Source: Chloropicon primus | Lineage: Eukaryota > Chlorophyta > Chloropicophyceae > Chloropicales > Chloropicaceae | Assembly: GCA_023205875.1 (NCBI GenBank) | Contig: CP060765.1 | Location: 248,001-312,000, forward strand | Direction of reading: 5' to 3' | DNA length: 64,000 nt | In this document: piece by piece, positions 1 to 8,708 of the stretch | Layout: every line of letters begins with the position of its first letter | Numbering within the stretch: the stretch's first letter is position 1 | Program-made: the position numbers and the translations under genes | Notes under the pieces: generated by a model | Database searches by the model: none | What the model was told of the DNA's origin: nothing | Seen by the model: only the letters and a program-made list of their open reading frames with translations

Positions 1-53
1 TGTAGGTTTCCCCTTGTAAGGGCGAGATTCCCTAAATTGAAATCTTCCATTGG

Positions 54-425
54 CCAATCGACAACCGATTCACCTTATCTTTGGGAGAAGGAACGTTGGT
101 GACACCTGAGAGGGGACCCTGGACACTCCCCTAGACCTTGGCCTTGGAGGAGGATGTCCAGGAGGAGGATGGATCCATACCACCACCATGATCATCTGAT
201 CCCAGTCGCCCCGCCTCTCCCTCTTTGGTCTTCCTTCAATCCAATTGACAACCGATTCACCTTATCTTTGGGAGAAGGAACGTTGGTGACACCTGAGAGG
301 GGACCCTGGACACTCCCCTAGACCTTGGCCTTGGAGGAGGATGTCCAGGAGGAGGATGGATCCATACCACCACCATGATCATCTGATCCCAGTCACCCCG
401 CCTCTCCCTCTTTGGTCTTCCTTCA
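54..425. repeat. 187-bp tandem direct repeat, two copies
   Basis: Two nearly identical head-to-tail copies lie at about 54-240 and 241-425, offset by exactly 187 bp. They differ by a few bases, for example GTCGCC versus GTCACC before the CGCCTCTCC block. Short reading frames inside are low-complexity and are not believed. No coding gene is seen in the first 465 bases. Confidence 0.9.
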
Positions 426-465
426 TCGTCCGGGCACATCAGTGTTCCACCACTGCGTACTCCGG

Positions 466-1380
466 TCACGTCAGAGCGACGGGCGACTTGGAACCCCCCC
501 CCCCGCCCTCGTCCTCGTCGTCGTCCTTCCTCCCGTCCTTCCGGTCCTGCAGGCAGGCCGCGAGGGAGAAGAGGAAAGGGTGGTAGAACACGTAGCACAT
601 CGGCACCCAGCTTGGGAAGCCGGAGAACGCGGGGTGCTGCACGATCCCGTTGCCGACGCTCGAGCCCGGCGCGAGGAAAGTGTCAGCCCTCGGGTAGGAC
701 CAGAGGTGGAGCTGGCCGATCAGGAGGCACTCGATCAGGGGGGCCGCGACTCCCGCAAAGACGCTGAGGCCCAGGGACTTGAGGGAGTTCACCCTGTCCT
801 CCCGCTTGCTGCCCTTCCCCGCGAGACGCTTGTCGAACGAAAGCCAGTTGGCGCAAGCGAGCAGGGCCAAGACGGCCCTGATGGTCTTGTAGGGCACGTA
901 GTTCTCGTACAGGATCGCGCTCACCTGGAGGAGCATCCCGAGGACGGCGAACCTGACGAGGACCTCGCTCGGCCTCGTGACCCCATCCCCATCCCCCCGG
1001 CAGAGGAGGAGGTAAAGGCCCCCGTCACACGCGTAGAACGCCGCGAGTAGGGCCGGGACCCACACGCTCGTCTGGGCCCCCATGGGGAGGGCGACGCCGC
1101 CCGCAGCCGGGTTGTACGTGAGCACGCCGGCCCTCCCGTGGATGAGATCGAGCGCAGTGCCGACGGTGGCCCCGAACACCGCCAAACCGCCGAGAGGGAG
1201 GCGCTTCAGCCTCGCCGCACCGAGGGAGGGAGAGGTCTCCCCCTCCTGACCTCCCCCGCCACCCCTGGCCGCCCCAGCCACAGATCCCCGCCATCGACCC
1301 CTAGCCCTCCCGATCTTCACCACCGCACCCCTCCGCCCCGGACCTCTACTGAGTACTGACCCGGTCCCACCCTGCAGCAT
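466..1380 (-). CDS. Multi-pass membrane protein, probably plastid-targeted (INSIG-like fold, tentative)
   Basis: The predicted protein has about 304 residues. I chose the ATG at 1380 because the frame has no ATG further upstream, only a GTG at 1491. The first 45 residues are rich in Gly, Arg and Ala with few acidic residues, which suits a plastid or mitochondrial transit peptide. Five or six hydrophobic segments follow, including VWVPALLAAFYACDGGLYLL and SLGLSVFAGVAAPLIECLLI. The segments DLIHGRAGVLTY and FPSWVPMCYVFYHP look like conserved loops. The spacing and the Trp-Val-Pro motifs recall the INSIG family and related plant plastid membrane proteins, but that is recollection, not a search result. 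The C-terminal tail is Lys/Asp/Gly-rich and hydrophilic. The gene runs leftward, divergent from the cyclic-nucleotide-domain gene at 2505, and a copy of the shared promoter element lies 221 bp upstream. Confidence 0.6.
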   Translation of the reverse strand: MLQGGTGSVLSRGPGRRGAVVKIGRARGRWRGSVAGAARGGGGGQEGETSPSLGAARLKRLPLGGLAVFGATVGTALDLIHGRAGVLTYNPAAGGVALPMGAQTSVWVPALLAAFYACDGGLYLLLCRGDGDGVTRPSEVLVRFAVLGMLLQVSAILYENYVPYKTIRAVLALLACANWLSFDKRLAGKGSKREDRVNSLKSLGLSVFAGVAAPLIECLLIGQLHLWSYPRADTFLAPGSSVGNGIVQHPAFSGFPSWVPMCYVFYHPFLFSLAACLQDRKDGRKDDDEDEGGGGGSKSPVALT

Positions 1381-1600
1381 GACAAAACAAAAACACGATA
1401 AGTTTCTCTTCCTGGCGTCGATGCGGCCAACGAAGGGTTCAACGGAGTGCTTTCGATAAGCACATCTTTCGTGCGTTTCGTTCACCTCCACACCCCGTCC
1501 TCCTCGACGCCCGTGGCAAGGGCTTGGTTCCCAAGGCCGTCCTCCCCTCCTCGTCGTAGATCGAGCGTCACAAGTTCAGTCGCCTCCAAGTCAATCCTCC

Positions 1601-1644
1601 ACCAAATGGCGCAAACTTGGTATCGACAGAAAGATCAGAGAGAG
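1601..1644 (-). promoter_or_regulatory. Shared promoter element, copy 1 (reads leftward)
   Basis: On the minus strand this reads ATCTTTCTG, 12 bases, then TTGCGCCATTTGG, followed by GGAGGATTGACTTGGAGG. It has the fixed 12-base gap of the family and points to the start at 1380. Confidence 0.55.
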
Positions 1645-1842
1645 AACTATCGCGATCTTGGGCGCCCGCGCCTGTCATCCCACCACCCGAACCTCTGCCC
1701 GTCCTTTTCGTGGTCGCCGCTCTGTTGCCGTTACACGCCTACCCCGCGTCAAGTGTACACTTTGTGTACACCCGTTTCTCACCCCCGGTGGTCAAAGGCA
1801 GAGGCCGTTGATCCCAAGGAAAGGAAATCAAGGTGGAGTGAG

Positions 1843-2390
1843 GTGGAGGCCTAGGAGCACGACAGGGAGGCCAAGAACACGCAGGTTCCGGGGTCGAAGG
1901 CGTGGCCTGGAAGAAGCAGAAGCAGACTAGAGTGGTGGAGAACCGAAAATTCGATCCAGCTTTGCTTTTGGTTTCGCTTGTTGGGGTCAAAGGTGAGGTG
2001 AACCCGTGGTGTCCGAGGGAAACAAAGTGGAGGCCTAGGAGCACGACAGGGAGGCCAAGAACACGCAGGTGCAGAAAGTTGTGGCGTGGCCTGGCAGGAG
2101 CAGGCGAGGGCCAGAGTGGTGGAGGACCGAAAATTTGAGCCAGCCTTGGTTTTGGTTTCGCTTGTTGGGGTCCACGGCAAGGGAAGGACTGCGAGGGAAA
2201 CCCAGGAGGCCTCGGAGGAGAGGAGAGGAGAGGAGGCCAAGAGCTGACGAGGTGTGGAGGAATTTGTAATGGTATAATCCGGCAGCGTAAGGAGAAGGCC
2301 AAAGAACTGGAGGACCGGAGAGTCAAGCCAAGTTGTTCTGCGTTCCCTTTTTTGTTTTGGTGGGGAACCAACCTCTCTCCCCTCGCACAC
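1843..2390. repeat. 184-bp tandem direct repeat, two clear copies and one decayed copy
   Basis: The block starting GTGGAGGCCTAGGAGCAC occurs at 1843 and again at 2027, an offset of 184 bp. Both copies also share an internal block ending GGTTTCGCTTGTTGGGGTC. A diverged third copy, recognisable by GGAGGACCGGAGAGTCAAGC and a later TTTTGTTTTGGTGGGG, follows at about 2300-2390. The array occupies most of the gap between the divergent genes at 1380 and 2505. No gene is seen in it. Confidence 0.8.
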
Positions 2391-2504
2391 CAGCAGTGTG
2401 CTTTGGTGTGCGAGTTCAAAGGCAGCAACTTTGAGCCTGAAGCACAGCAAGTAGCGGGCTGAGCATCGCGGGGAGCGGTGAAAGAGAGCACAGCAGGAGG
2501 AAAG

Positions 2505-5500
2505 ATGACGGCTTTCGAGGAAGAGATGGAGGAGAAAGACCTCAAGCCCGAGGACATCATGCAGAGCTTGCCCAAGCGCAAGGTCAGGCGCATGAGTGTC
2601 ACCAGGGTTGCCGAGCAGAAGGACTTGAGGAGGTTTTCGATGGGGTTCGACGACGTCAGCAGTATCAGGGAGATACTGACGGATCAGACGTTCTCGTCCA
2701 ACCACACTCCCCCGGACGTTACTGTGGAGAGGAAGACCAAGGAGATAGAGCACACGCTCAAGAGGATGGACACTCTGAAGCGGGCGCAGTCGAGCCGAGC
2801 GGAGTCTCGCAGAGGTCGCATCGAATCCATCTCGATGATGATGGGAGGCGAGGGCTCGCCCCTGGGGACGCCTGGAAGGCCGCACAGGAGGTCGCTCCGA
2901 GGCTCTTTCCAAAAAATCAACAGGAGCGACAAGGCCGCCGCAAACTTGTACGAGCTGATGAAAGGCACGGAGTTCTTCAAGCAACTGCCGCGCAAGGCTG
3001 GCATTGAGGTGTGCCGCCACATCGGTTACAAGAGCATCTCGAAGGGAGGCCTTCTGTTCCGCGTGGGCGAGCCCGGCCTAAGCGTGTTCTTCATCCTATC
3101 GGGCAGCGTCAAGGTTTACCTGCCGGAGAAGGGCAAGGAGGAGGCAGGGGATGGAGAAAGGGCTGCGACTCCCAAGCCGAGGACCAAGACGGTCACCAAG
3201 CGGAGGAAAGTGAAGAGGAAGAAGAAGGTGGATGACGAAGAGGAGGAAAGCAAAGGGAGCGAGGGGTACGAGGATGCCGTGATGGGTTCTGGAGCGGAGG
3301 CGGAGGACGGGGACGATGAGGCCTCGGCGTCGCCTTCAACTCCAGCCGAGGAGGGAGAGGGGGAGGAAGAAGCAGAGGGAGAAGGAGAAGAGGAAGAGGA
3401 AGAGGAGCCTGTCTCGGCTTCCACCTCAGATCCAGCAGTGGAGGAGAGTGAAGCACGGGGCGAGGAGGCGGAAGAGGCGAAGAGCGAGGGGGATCCGGCA
3501 GGGAAAGAGGACATCGCCGCAGAAAGCGAAGTGGAGGTAGTAGAAGAATCGGCCGATGAAGATGCCACGGAGGCCAGCGCAAGCCAAGCCGAATCAGTGG
3601 ACGCACCCGACTCCTCTGCGTCAGGGAAGGAGGAGGGGGACGAGGCTCCGCCTGCAGATCCTGCCGAGGCCGACGAGAAGGTCGAGGAGGAGGAGGCCGT
3701 TGCTGCTGCAGCAGACGAGTCTGAGGGGGCAAAGGAGGCCACTGCCACGGAGGAGAAGACGGTGACGTTCCAAGATGAGGTGGGGGGGTCCACTGACGAC
3801 GGAGAGGAAGACGCGGGTGGATCGGAAAGCAATGACGAGTCAGAGCGGACCGACAGCGACGAGATGGGTCATGACGACGACGATGACGATCTGGCCTCTG
3901 ACGAGGAGTGGGAGTACTATGAATCCGAAGAGAAGCTGCCAGAGGACTACGGGCGGTTCATCGTGGAGCTCCACTCCCCTTCGATGTTCGGAGAGCTAGC
4001 ACTCCTGAGGGAGAGCCCGAGAACTGCGACGGTGGTGTGCGAGCCCGACACCGAACTCATGGAGCTGGAGAGGCACGACTTTGACCGTATCTTGAGGCGG
4101 ATGGGAAACGTCGTGTTCATGCCAGAGAGGCTGAAGGAGATTCTGAGCGTCGAGCCGAAGAGCAGGACGGCGGAGAACAACCTCATGGCCCTCGATCTCC
4201 TGGGGAGGCACAAGTTCTTGCAGAACTTGGACAAGGACATCGCCACACAGCTGATAGGCAAGCTGACGCTCAGCGTCATTCAGGAGAACGAGCTGATCTT
4301 CAGGCAGGGCGAGGTCGGTTCGCAGTTTTATATCATTCTAACGGGAAAGGTGCACGTGTTCGCGGACCGAAGGGGGAAGAAGGAGGAGCCAGAGGAGCAG
4401 AAACCGCCTCCGGAGGACCCAGAGAGCCCGGAGGACAAGAAGAAGGGGAAGAAGGGCAGAAAGGGATCCCCTGACAAGGAGAAGAAGAGCAAGAAGGAGA
4501 GGAAGAAAGCGAGAGAGGCGGAGACGGTAGAGGAGGACACCGCCCCGAAGCAAGGCTTTGAGCAATCTGCCATCATTTCCGAAACAATCTACAGCGGTCA
4601 CGGGGACAGGATGGTCCCTCCGGAGATGTGGGAGGAGGTCTTGGGATCGAAAAAGCAGACCCTCCAGGGCGGGGACTCGTTCGGAGACAGGGCTCTGCTT
4701 CAGAAGCACACCTTGAGGACGGCGTCATGCATCGCTGCTGAGAAGACGGAAATCATGGTCTTGTCCCAAGCCGACTTCAAGAAGCTGTTCGCCAAGGACA
4801 GCAACGAGGTCGAGGGCTTTGAGAGGGTCGCGGAGCTTCTTCAGATTGACTCTGGAGCCAGGAGCAAGGACCAGCTTGACGAGCTGGCCCAGCTTCTGAC
4901 GAAGACGAGTTCTTTCTTCCAGACGCTGGACCCTGGCCTTCATTACGATATCTGCCAGGCGGCGAGTTATAAGCGCTTGCAGTCCAACGACGTTGTCTTC
5001 GTCCAGGGTGAGGTCGGAGACGCCTTTTACGTTGTCTTGCGAGGGACGCTGAGTCTGCACATCAAGGGCACCCCCGGCCTGCCTCCCCCGAAGAAGGAGC
5101 CGAAGGAGCCCCAACCTGGCGAGGAAGACCTCGAGGATGAGCCAGAGGACCTGACCGAAGTCTACGGGCCTTGCATCTCGGTCCTCAGTGGCGGCCAGAG
5201 TTTTGGTGAGCTCGCCTTGCTGCACGGAATGCCCAGAACGGGAACTGTGCTGTGCCAGGACGAATCAGAGCTTCTCGTGCTGTGGAAAGCGAATTATGAC
5301 GAGATTTTGCAGACTTCGCAAGCCAGGGAGCTCGAGCGCCAGGTCGCGTTCCTCCGAAATCTTCCAAACTTGGACAACCTGTCCACGGGACGCTTGATGC
5401 GTATCGCGTACTGCTTCCAACTGAAGGAGCTCTCTCGGGGCTATACCCTTTTGCAGGAAGGCAAGACTTCAGAGAAGGGCCACGTGTACGTTTACATTGT

Positions 5501-6551
5501 CAAGGAGGGCGCCATCAAGATGGTGCGAAAGACGAACATGAAGAAGCTCGCGGGCGACTTCCACGCCAGCGTGGCACCGAGCGCCAGGTTGTCCATCCTG
5601 TCCAACCTGGGCCTGGCCCCAAGAGCAAAGCCTGGCAAGGCTTTGTCGACGACCAAGGGGGGGATCAACACCAACCACGAGGAGACTCTGGGGCTCCCCC
5701 AGGAGACGGAGATCTGCGTTTTGGGTCCCGGAGAAATCTGCGGAGACATCGCTGCGTTCCTTGATGTGCCGCAGCCAGTCTCAGTCACCGCGGTGTGCGA
5801 CACGGTCTTGCACGCGGTGAAGCTGGAGGACCTCATTAGGTCTGTGTCGGACGAGACGATCTTGGAGGAGTTCCGCCACACGAGCAAGAACAGGCTCAAG
5901 TGGATTCTCGAGAGGGAGGCCCGCATCACGAGCACCTGGACATCCTACCTGAAGCAGGCCCAGGAACTGCGGATGACGAAGAACCTTTCCACGCCGAAGA
6001 AGAGCAAGGGCTCCAAGAGGGATGCGTCAGGGAACAAGACTCCGAACTCCAAGAAGGGTGGCAGCAACGAGTCCAGCATCGTGGCTTCGACGGGCATGAC
6101 GAAGACGAGCGTGGTGTTCCAGAGCCGCAGCCTGGTGGAGCGGGCCGAGGAGGCCATCAAGAGCCTCGTGAAGGGGACCCAAAAGCTCGACAGCAAGATG
6201 TGGGACACGATGAAGGGCATGGACGTCTCCATGACGAAGCATTACTGGTCGCCCAGCAAGAAGAACAACCACCCCGAGAGGTCGCACAGCGGCAGCGTCA
6301 AGCTGCCGAGCATCAGCCAAACCTCCACGCCAACGAAGAAATCGAAAGAGAAGTCTCTTGCCCAGATCCTTTCCAGCAAGAGCAGCATGTACCTCTCGCC
6401 AGGACAGACGCTGAGCCCTGTGAAAATTCCGCCGATAGGCACCCCGAGCCGCTTCCGGTACAAGAGGTCGCCGTTCAACTCGAAGGTCGTGCCCAAGAGT
6501 CCAGTGTCGACTCCGACGGGCACCCCATTGTCGCAAAGGACGGTGGCGTAA
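2505..6551 (+). CDS. Protein with four cyclic nucleotide-binding domains, each interrupted by a long insertion
   Basis: The protein has 1348 residues. The frame is open from a GTG at 2478, but the first ATG is at 2505. Four cNMP-binding beta-barrels are visible at roughly residues 155-540, 568-762, 802-935 and 948-1115. Phosphate-binding cassettes read FGELALLRESPRTATV, FGDRALLQKHTLRTAS and FGELALLHGMPRTGTV. The fourth, CGDIAAFLDVPQPVSV, lacks the ligand-binding Arg and probably does not bind nucleotide. Each barrel is split at the same loop, just before the cassette. The first insertion is about 275 residues of Glu/Asp/Ala-rich sequence (205-480); the second is Lys/Glu-rich. The C-terminal 230 residues are basic and rich in Ser-Pro. 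No kinase, channel or cyclase domain is present, so it looks like a scaffold or cNMP sensor. Partners cannot be read from the sequence. Confidence 0.85.
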   Translation: MTAFEEEMEEKDLKPEDIMQSLPKRKVRRMSVTRVAEQKDLRRFSMGFDDVSSIREILTDQTFSSNHTPPDVTVERKTKEIEHTLKRMDTLKRAQSSRAESRRGRIESISMMMGGEGSPLGTPGRPHRRSLRGSFQKINRSDKAAANLYELMKGTEFFKQLPRKAGIEVCRHIGYKSISKGGLLFRVGEPGLSVFFILSGSVKVYLPEKGKEEAGDGERAATPKPRTKTVTKRRKVKRKKKVDDEEEESKGSEGYEDAVMGSGAEAEDGDDEASASPSTPAEEGEGEEEAEGEGEEEEEEEPVSASTSDPAVEESEARGEEAEEAKSEGDPAGKEDIAAESEVEVVEESADEDATEASASQAESVDAPDSSASGKEEGDEAPPADPAEADEKVEEEEAVAAAADESEGAKEATATEEKTVTFQDEVGGSTDDGEEDAGGSESNDESERTDSDEMGHDDDDDDLASDEEWEYYESEEKLPEDYGRFIVELHSPSMFGELALLRESPRTATVVCEPDTELMELERHDFDRILRRMGNVVFMPERLKEILSVEPKSRTAENNLMALDLLGRHKFLQNLDKDIATQLIGKLTLSVIQENELIFRQGEVGSQFYIILTGKVHVFADRRGKKEEPEEQKPPPEDPESPEDKKKGKKGRKGSPDKEKKSKKERKKAREAETVEEDTAPKQGFEQSAIISETIYSGHGDRMVPPEMWEEVLGSKKQTLQGGDSFGDRALLQKHTLRTASCIAAEKTEIMVLSQADFKKLFAKDSNEVEGFERVAELLQIDSGARSKDQLDELAQLLTKTSSFFQTLDPGLHYDICQAASYKRLQSNDVVFVQGEVGDAFYVVLRGTLSLHIKGTPGLPPPKKEPKEPQPGEEDLEDEPEDLTEVYGPCISVLSGGQSFGELALLHGMPRTGTVLCQDESELLVLWKANYDEILQTSQARELERQVAFLRNLPNLDNLSTGRLMRIAYCFQLKELSRGYTLLQEGKTSEKGHVYVYIVKEGAIKMVRKTNMKKLAGDFHASVAPSARLSILSNLGLAPRAKPGKALSTTKGGINTNHEETLGLPQETEICVLGPGEICGDIAAFLDVPQPVSVTAVCDTVLHAVKLEDLIRSVSDETILEEFRHTSKNRLKWILEREARITSTWTSYLKQAQELRMTKNLSTPKKSKGSKRDASGNKTPNSKKGGSNESSIVASTGMTKTSVVFQSRSLVERAEEAIKSLVKGTQKLDSKMWDTMKGMDVSMTKHYWSPSKKNNHPERSHSGSVKLPSISQTSTPTKKSKEKSLAQILSSKSSMYLSPGQTLSPVKIPPIGTPSRFRYKRSPFNSKVVPKSPVSTPTGTPLSQRTVA

Positions 6552-6632
6552 GGAGGGACCCGCAACCGACCAACCACTGACTGTGAACTACTAAAGGAGA
6601 TTTATTACAAATTGTTTTCGAGGCCTCTGCCT

Positions 6633-7154
6633 CTAGTAGAACGTGCCCGTGAAGCCGCACTCAGGGAACTTGGCCTTGGCCTGGTCCGTCGTGTTCTGCT
6701 CCTGGGCCTCCTGAGGCGTCCAGAAGTTAATGACCTCCGTAACCCTGTTCAGCATGGCGATCTTCTCGCTCGCTGGAATCCAGTCCTTGGCCTCGAGCAC
6801 GGCCTTGAGGTTCTCCCACGCGTCGTCCTGGGGCCAGAAGAAGTACTCGGTCAGGGGAGAGCTGTTTCCCTTCCCAAGAATCTGGTCCACAGCGAAGGCG
6901 AGCGTGTCCTTCCCCCAAACGAACTTGAGGCGAAACGTAGGCGGAGACGTCTCTCCCATCCCCTCGAACATCCCTCCGGAGGCATCCTCCGCGACGGCCG
7001 TGGCCCTCAAGCCCTTTCTCAAAGTCCCCTCCCTCGTCTGTGCCCTCCTCCCCGCCTCCCTCGCCGCCACGCCAGCAGCTCTCTGGCAGCGCCCGACACG
7101 CACGCCTCCAGCAGCCGCGCCTCCCACACTCCTCTTCACCAACTGCCTCGCCAT
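6633..7154 (-). CDS. PSRP3: Plastid-specific 30S ribosomal protein 3 (PSRP-3 / Ycf65, cS23), nuclear-encoded
   Basis: The protein has 173 residues. The ATG at 7154 is the first in frame; the frame extends to a TTG at 7193. Residues 1 to about 55 are rich in Ala, Arg and Gly without acidic residues, a typical plastid transit peptide. There is no ER signal in front of it, which argues for a primary plastid. The Ycf65 domain occupies about residues 70-145. The stretch LTEYFFWPQDDAWENLK and the later TEVINFWTP are family hallmarks. The protein belongs to the plastid small ribosomal subunit; ycf65 is plastid-encoded in some algae and nuclear in green plants. It is convergent with the four-cNBD gene (81 bp between stops) and divergent from the amidotransferase gene at 7707. 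Confidence 0.9.
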   Translation of the reverse strand: MARQLVKRSVGGAAAGGVRVGRCQRAAGVAAREAGRRAQTREGTLRKGLRATAVAEDASGGMFEGMGETSPPTFRLKFVWGKDTLAFAVDQILGKGNSSPLTEYFFWPQDDAWENLKAVLEAKDWIPASEKIAMLNRVTEVINFWTPQEAQEQNTTDQAKAKFPECGFTGTFY

Positions 7155-7262
7155 CGCTCTGCTCACTCTGCCCGCGCACGCATGGCCAGCCAAAGCACAA
7201 AACAGCGAAAGTCAGTCGAGTTCAGTCTCATGCTTCTCCCTCCTCACCCCGTGGGTCATTCC

Positions 7263-7299
7263 CTTCGAGCGAGGTGTCGTTCGAAAGATCACGAAACGA
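7263..7299 (-). promoter_or_regulatory. Shared promoter element, copy 2 (reads leftward)
   Basis: On the minus strand it reads TTTCGTG then ATCTTTCGA, 12 bases, then TCGAAGGGA. It lies 109 bp upstream of the PSRP-3 start. It forms a back-to-back pair with the copy at 7552. Nothing else was recognised in the 7155-7706 gap. Confidence 0.75.
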
Positions 7300-7551
7300 T
7301 GATTCCCGCAACAACCCTCCCCCTCTGTCTCTCTGCCGTCCTCGACCTTCGCTTCGTCCGCAAACTCACCTTCCTTTGCTCGACCCTCGTCGGCCGCTTT
7401 TTCCCGTGTTTTTGGATAAGGCGCTGGTGGTCACAAATCAATCGAGGAGGACATCGTAATCCTCGGGCAAAGGGTGAGGGTGTTTGGTAAGAGATTGGAG
7501 GACGAGAGCGAGTTCCGGGGCGAAGGCTACCGCAATCGATGTCATCCTTGC

Positions 7552-7588
7552 CTCGTGATCTTTCCAAAGATGGCTTCCTCGAAAGAAA
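7552..7588 (+). promoter_or_regulatory. Shared promoter element, copy 3 (reads rightward)
   Basis: It reads CTCGTG then ATCTTTCCA, 12 bases, then TCGAAAGAA, and ends about 118 bp upstream of the start at 7707. The two half-sites are inverted repeats of each other. Confidence 0.8.
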
Positions 7589-7706
7589 TGGTGCCCTGAA
7601 GACTGCAGGAGGGAATCGAAACCGAAACGTCTCAGCAAGGCGTTGGAGGTGAGTTCGCGTTGAAGTGGAGGAAGGACGTGGTTGTGCTCGCTTTTGACCC
7701 CAGGGG

Positions 7707-8597
7707 ATGGACAGGAGAAGCGCTTGCTCGAGAGGAGGGCTCTTCGCAGCTCGATCGAGTTCGTCCTCATCGCGGGGAGGAGGAATGCGGCAGAATCGCC
7801 TCGGGGCCAGGTCCACGACGGTCATGATGGCGGGGGCTGACGGGAGGAGGAAGTACGCGATACTTGTCACGGGGGAACCTCTTCCCGAGGTGATGGACAA
7901 GCACGGCGACTTTGAGAAGCGTTTCAAGCGTTTGCTCGCTGAGGATGGCGCGGAGGAGAGCTGGGACGCTTTCAAGGTCTTTCGGGGCGAGAGGTGCGTC
8001 TCTTTGGGCGACTACGACGGCGTGGTTGTGACGGGGTCGAAGTTTGATGCGCACGGGCAGGACGCTTGGATCGCAGACCTCATGGCAGACCTCAGGGCCT
8101 GCCACGAGAGGCGTCAGAGGGTTCTGGGGATCTGCTTCGGCCACCAGGTCCTCGCGCGGAGCCTGGGTGGGAAGGTCGAAAGGGCACAGAAGTGGTCATT
8201 GGGGGCGAACAAGATCGCGTTTGATGCGGAGAAAGTCGGTGAATCCTGTGGGAGGCTCGCGGGAGGCGCCCTTGACGACGGGATCGGGGTGGTCCTCAGG
8301 ATCCACCAGATCCACCAAGATGAGGTCAGCGTGCTGCCTCCAGATGCAACAGCAATCGCGAGCTCCCCCGAGTGCGAGAACGAGGCCTTCGTGATCGGAA
8401 GTCACATCTTTTGCGTCCAGGGTCACCCCGAGTTCGACGACAAGATGGTGGCCGATATGCTCGTCCTGAAGAGAGAGAACGGCTTGGACGGCAGCGTGGT
8501 CGAGGAGGGCTTCGCCCAGCTCAAAGCGAATTCCGTCGACGAGCTCACTTATTCCAAGTGGAGCAGGCTCTGCAGAGCGTTCCTGAAGAGCGAGTAG
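7707..8597 (+). CDS. Class I glutamine amidotransferase-like protein, gamma-glutamyl peptidase (GGP) type
   Basis: The protein has 296 residues. The GATase1 fold carries the nucleophile Cys in VLGICFGHQVLARSLGGK and the catalytic His-Glu in VQGHPEF. The order YAILVTGE, YDGVVVTGSKFDAHG, GICFGHQ, IHQDEV and FCVQGHPEF follows plant gamma-glutamyl peptidases (Arabidopsis GGP1 group). Those enzymes remove the gamma-Glu of glutathione conjugates during glucosinolate and camalexin synthesis and in glutathione turnover. A general role in glutathione breakdown is the likeliest here. The first ATG (7707) gives a Ser/Arg-rich N-terminal extension of about 45 residues that could be a transit peptide. Starts at 7785 or 7824 would give the cytosolic core. 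The gene is convergent with the next one, stops 111 bp apart. Confidence 0.8.
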   Translation: MDRRSACSRGGLFAARSSSSSSRGGGMRQNRLGARSTTVMMAGADGRRKYAILVTGEPLPEVMDKHGDFEKRFKRLLAEDGAEESWDAFKVFRGERCVSLGDYDGVVVTGSKFDAHGQDAWIADLMADLRACHERRQRVLGICFGHQVLARSLGGKVERAQKWSLGANKIAFDAEKVGESCGRLAGGALDDGIGVVLRIHQIHQDEVSVLPPDATAIASSPECENEAFVIGSHIFCVQGHPEFDDKMVADMLVLKRENGLDGSVVEEGFAQLKANSVDELTYSKWSRLCRAFLKSE

Positions 8598-8708
8598 CGA
8601 GCGAAGGGTCGGGCGGTGGGGCCCTCGGCTTCCCGTGGTTGTGTATGGCAAACAAAAGTTTGTTTAATATATACTCCATTTATTTCACCCCACAGCAAGC
8701 AGTAAAGT

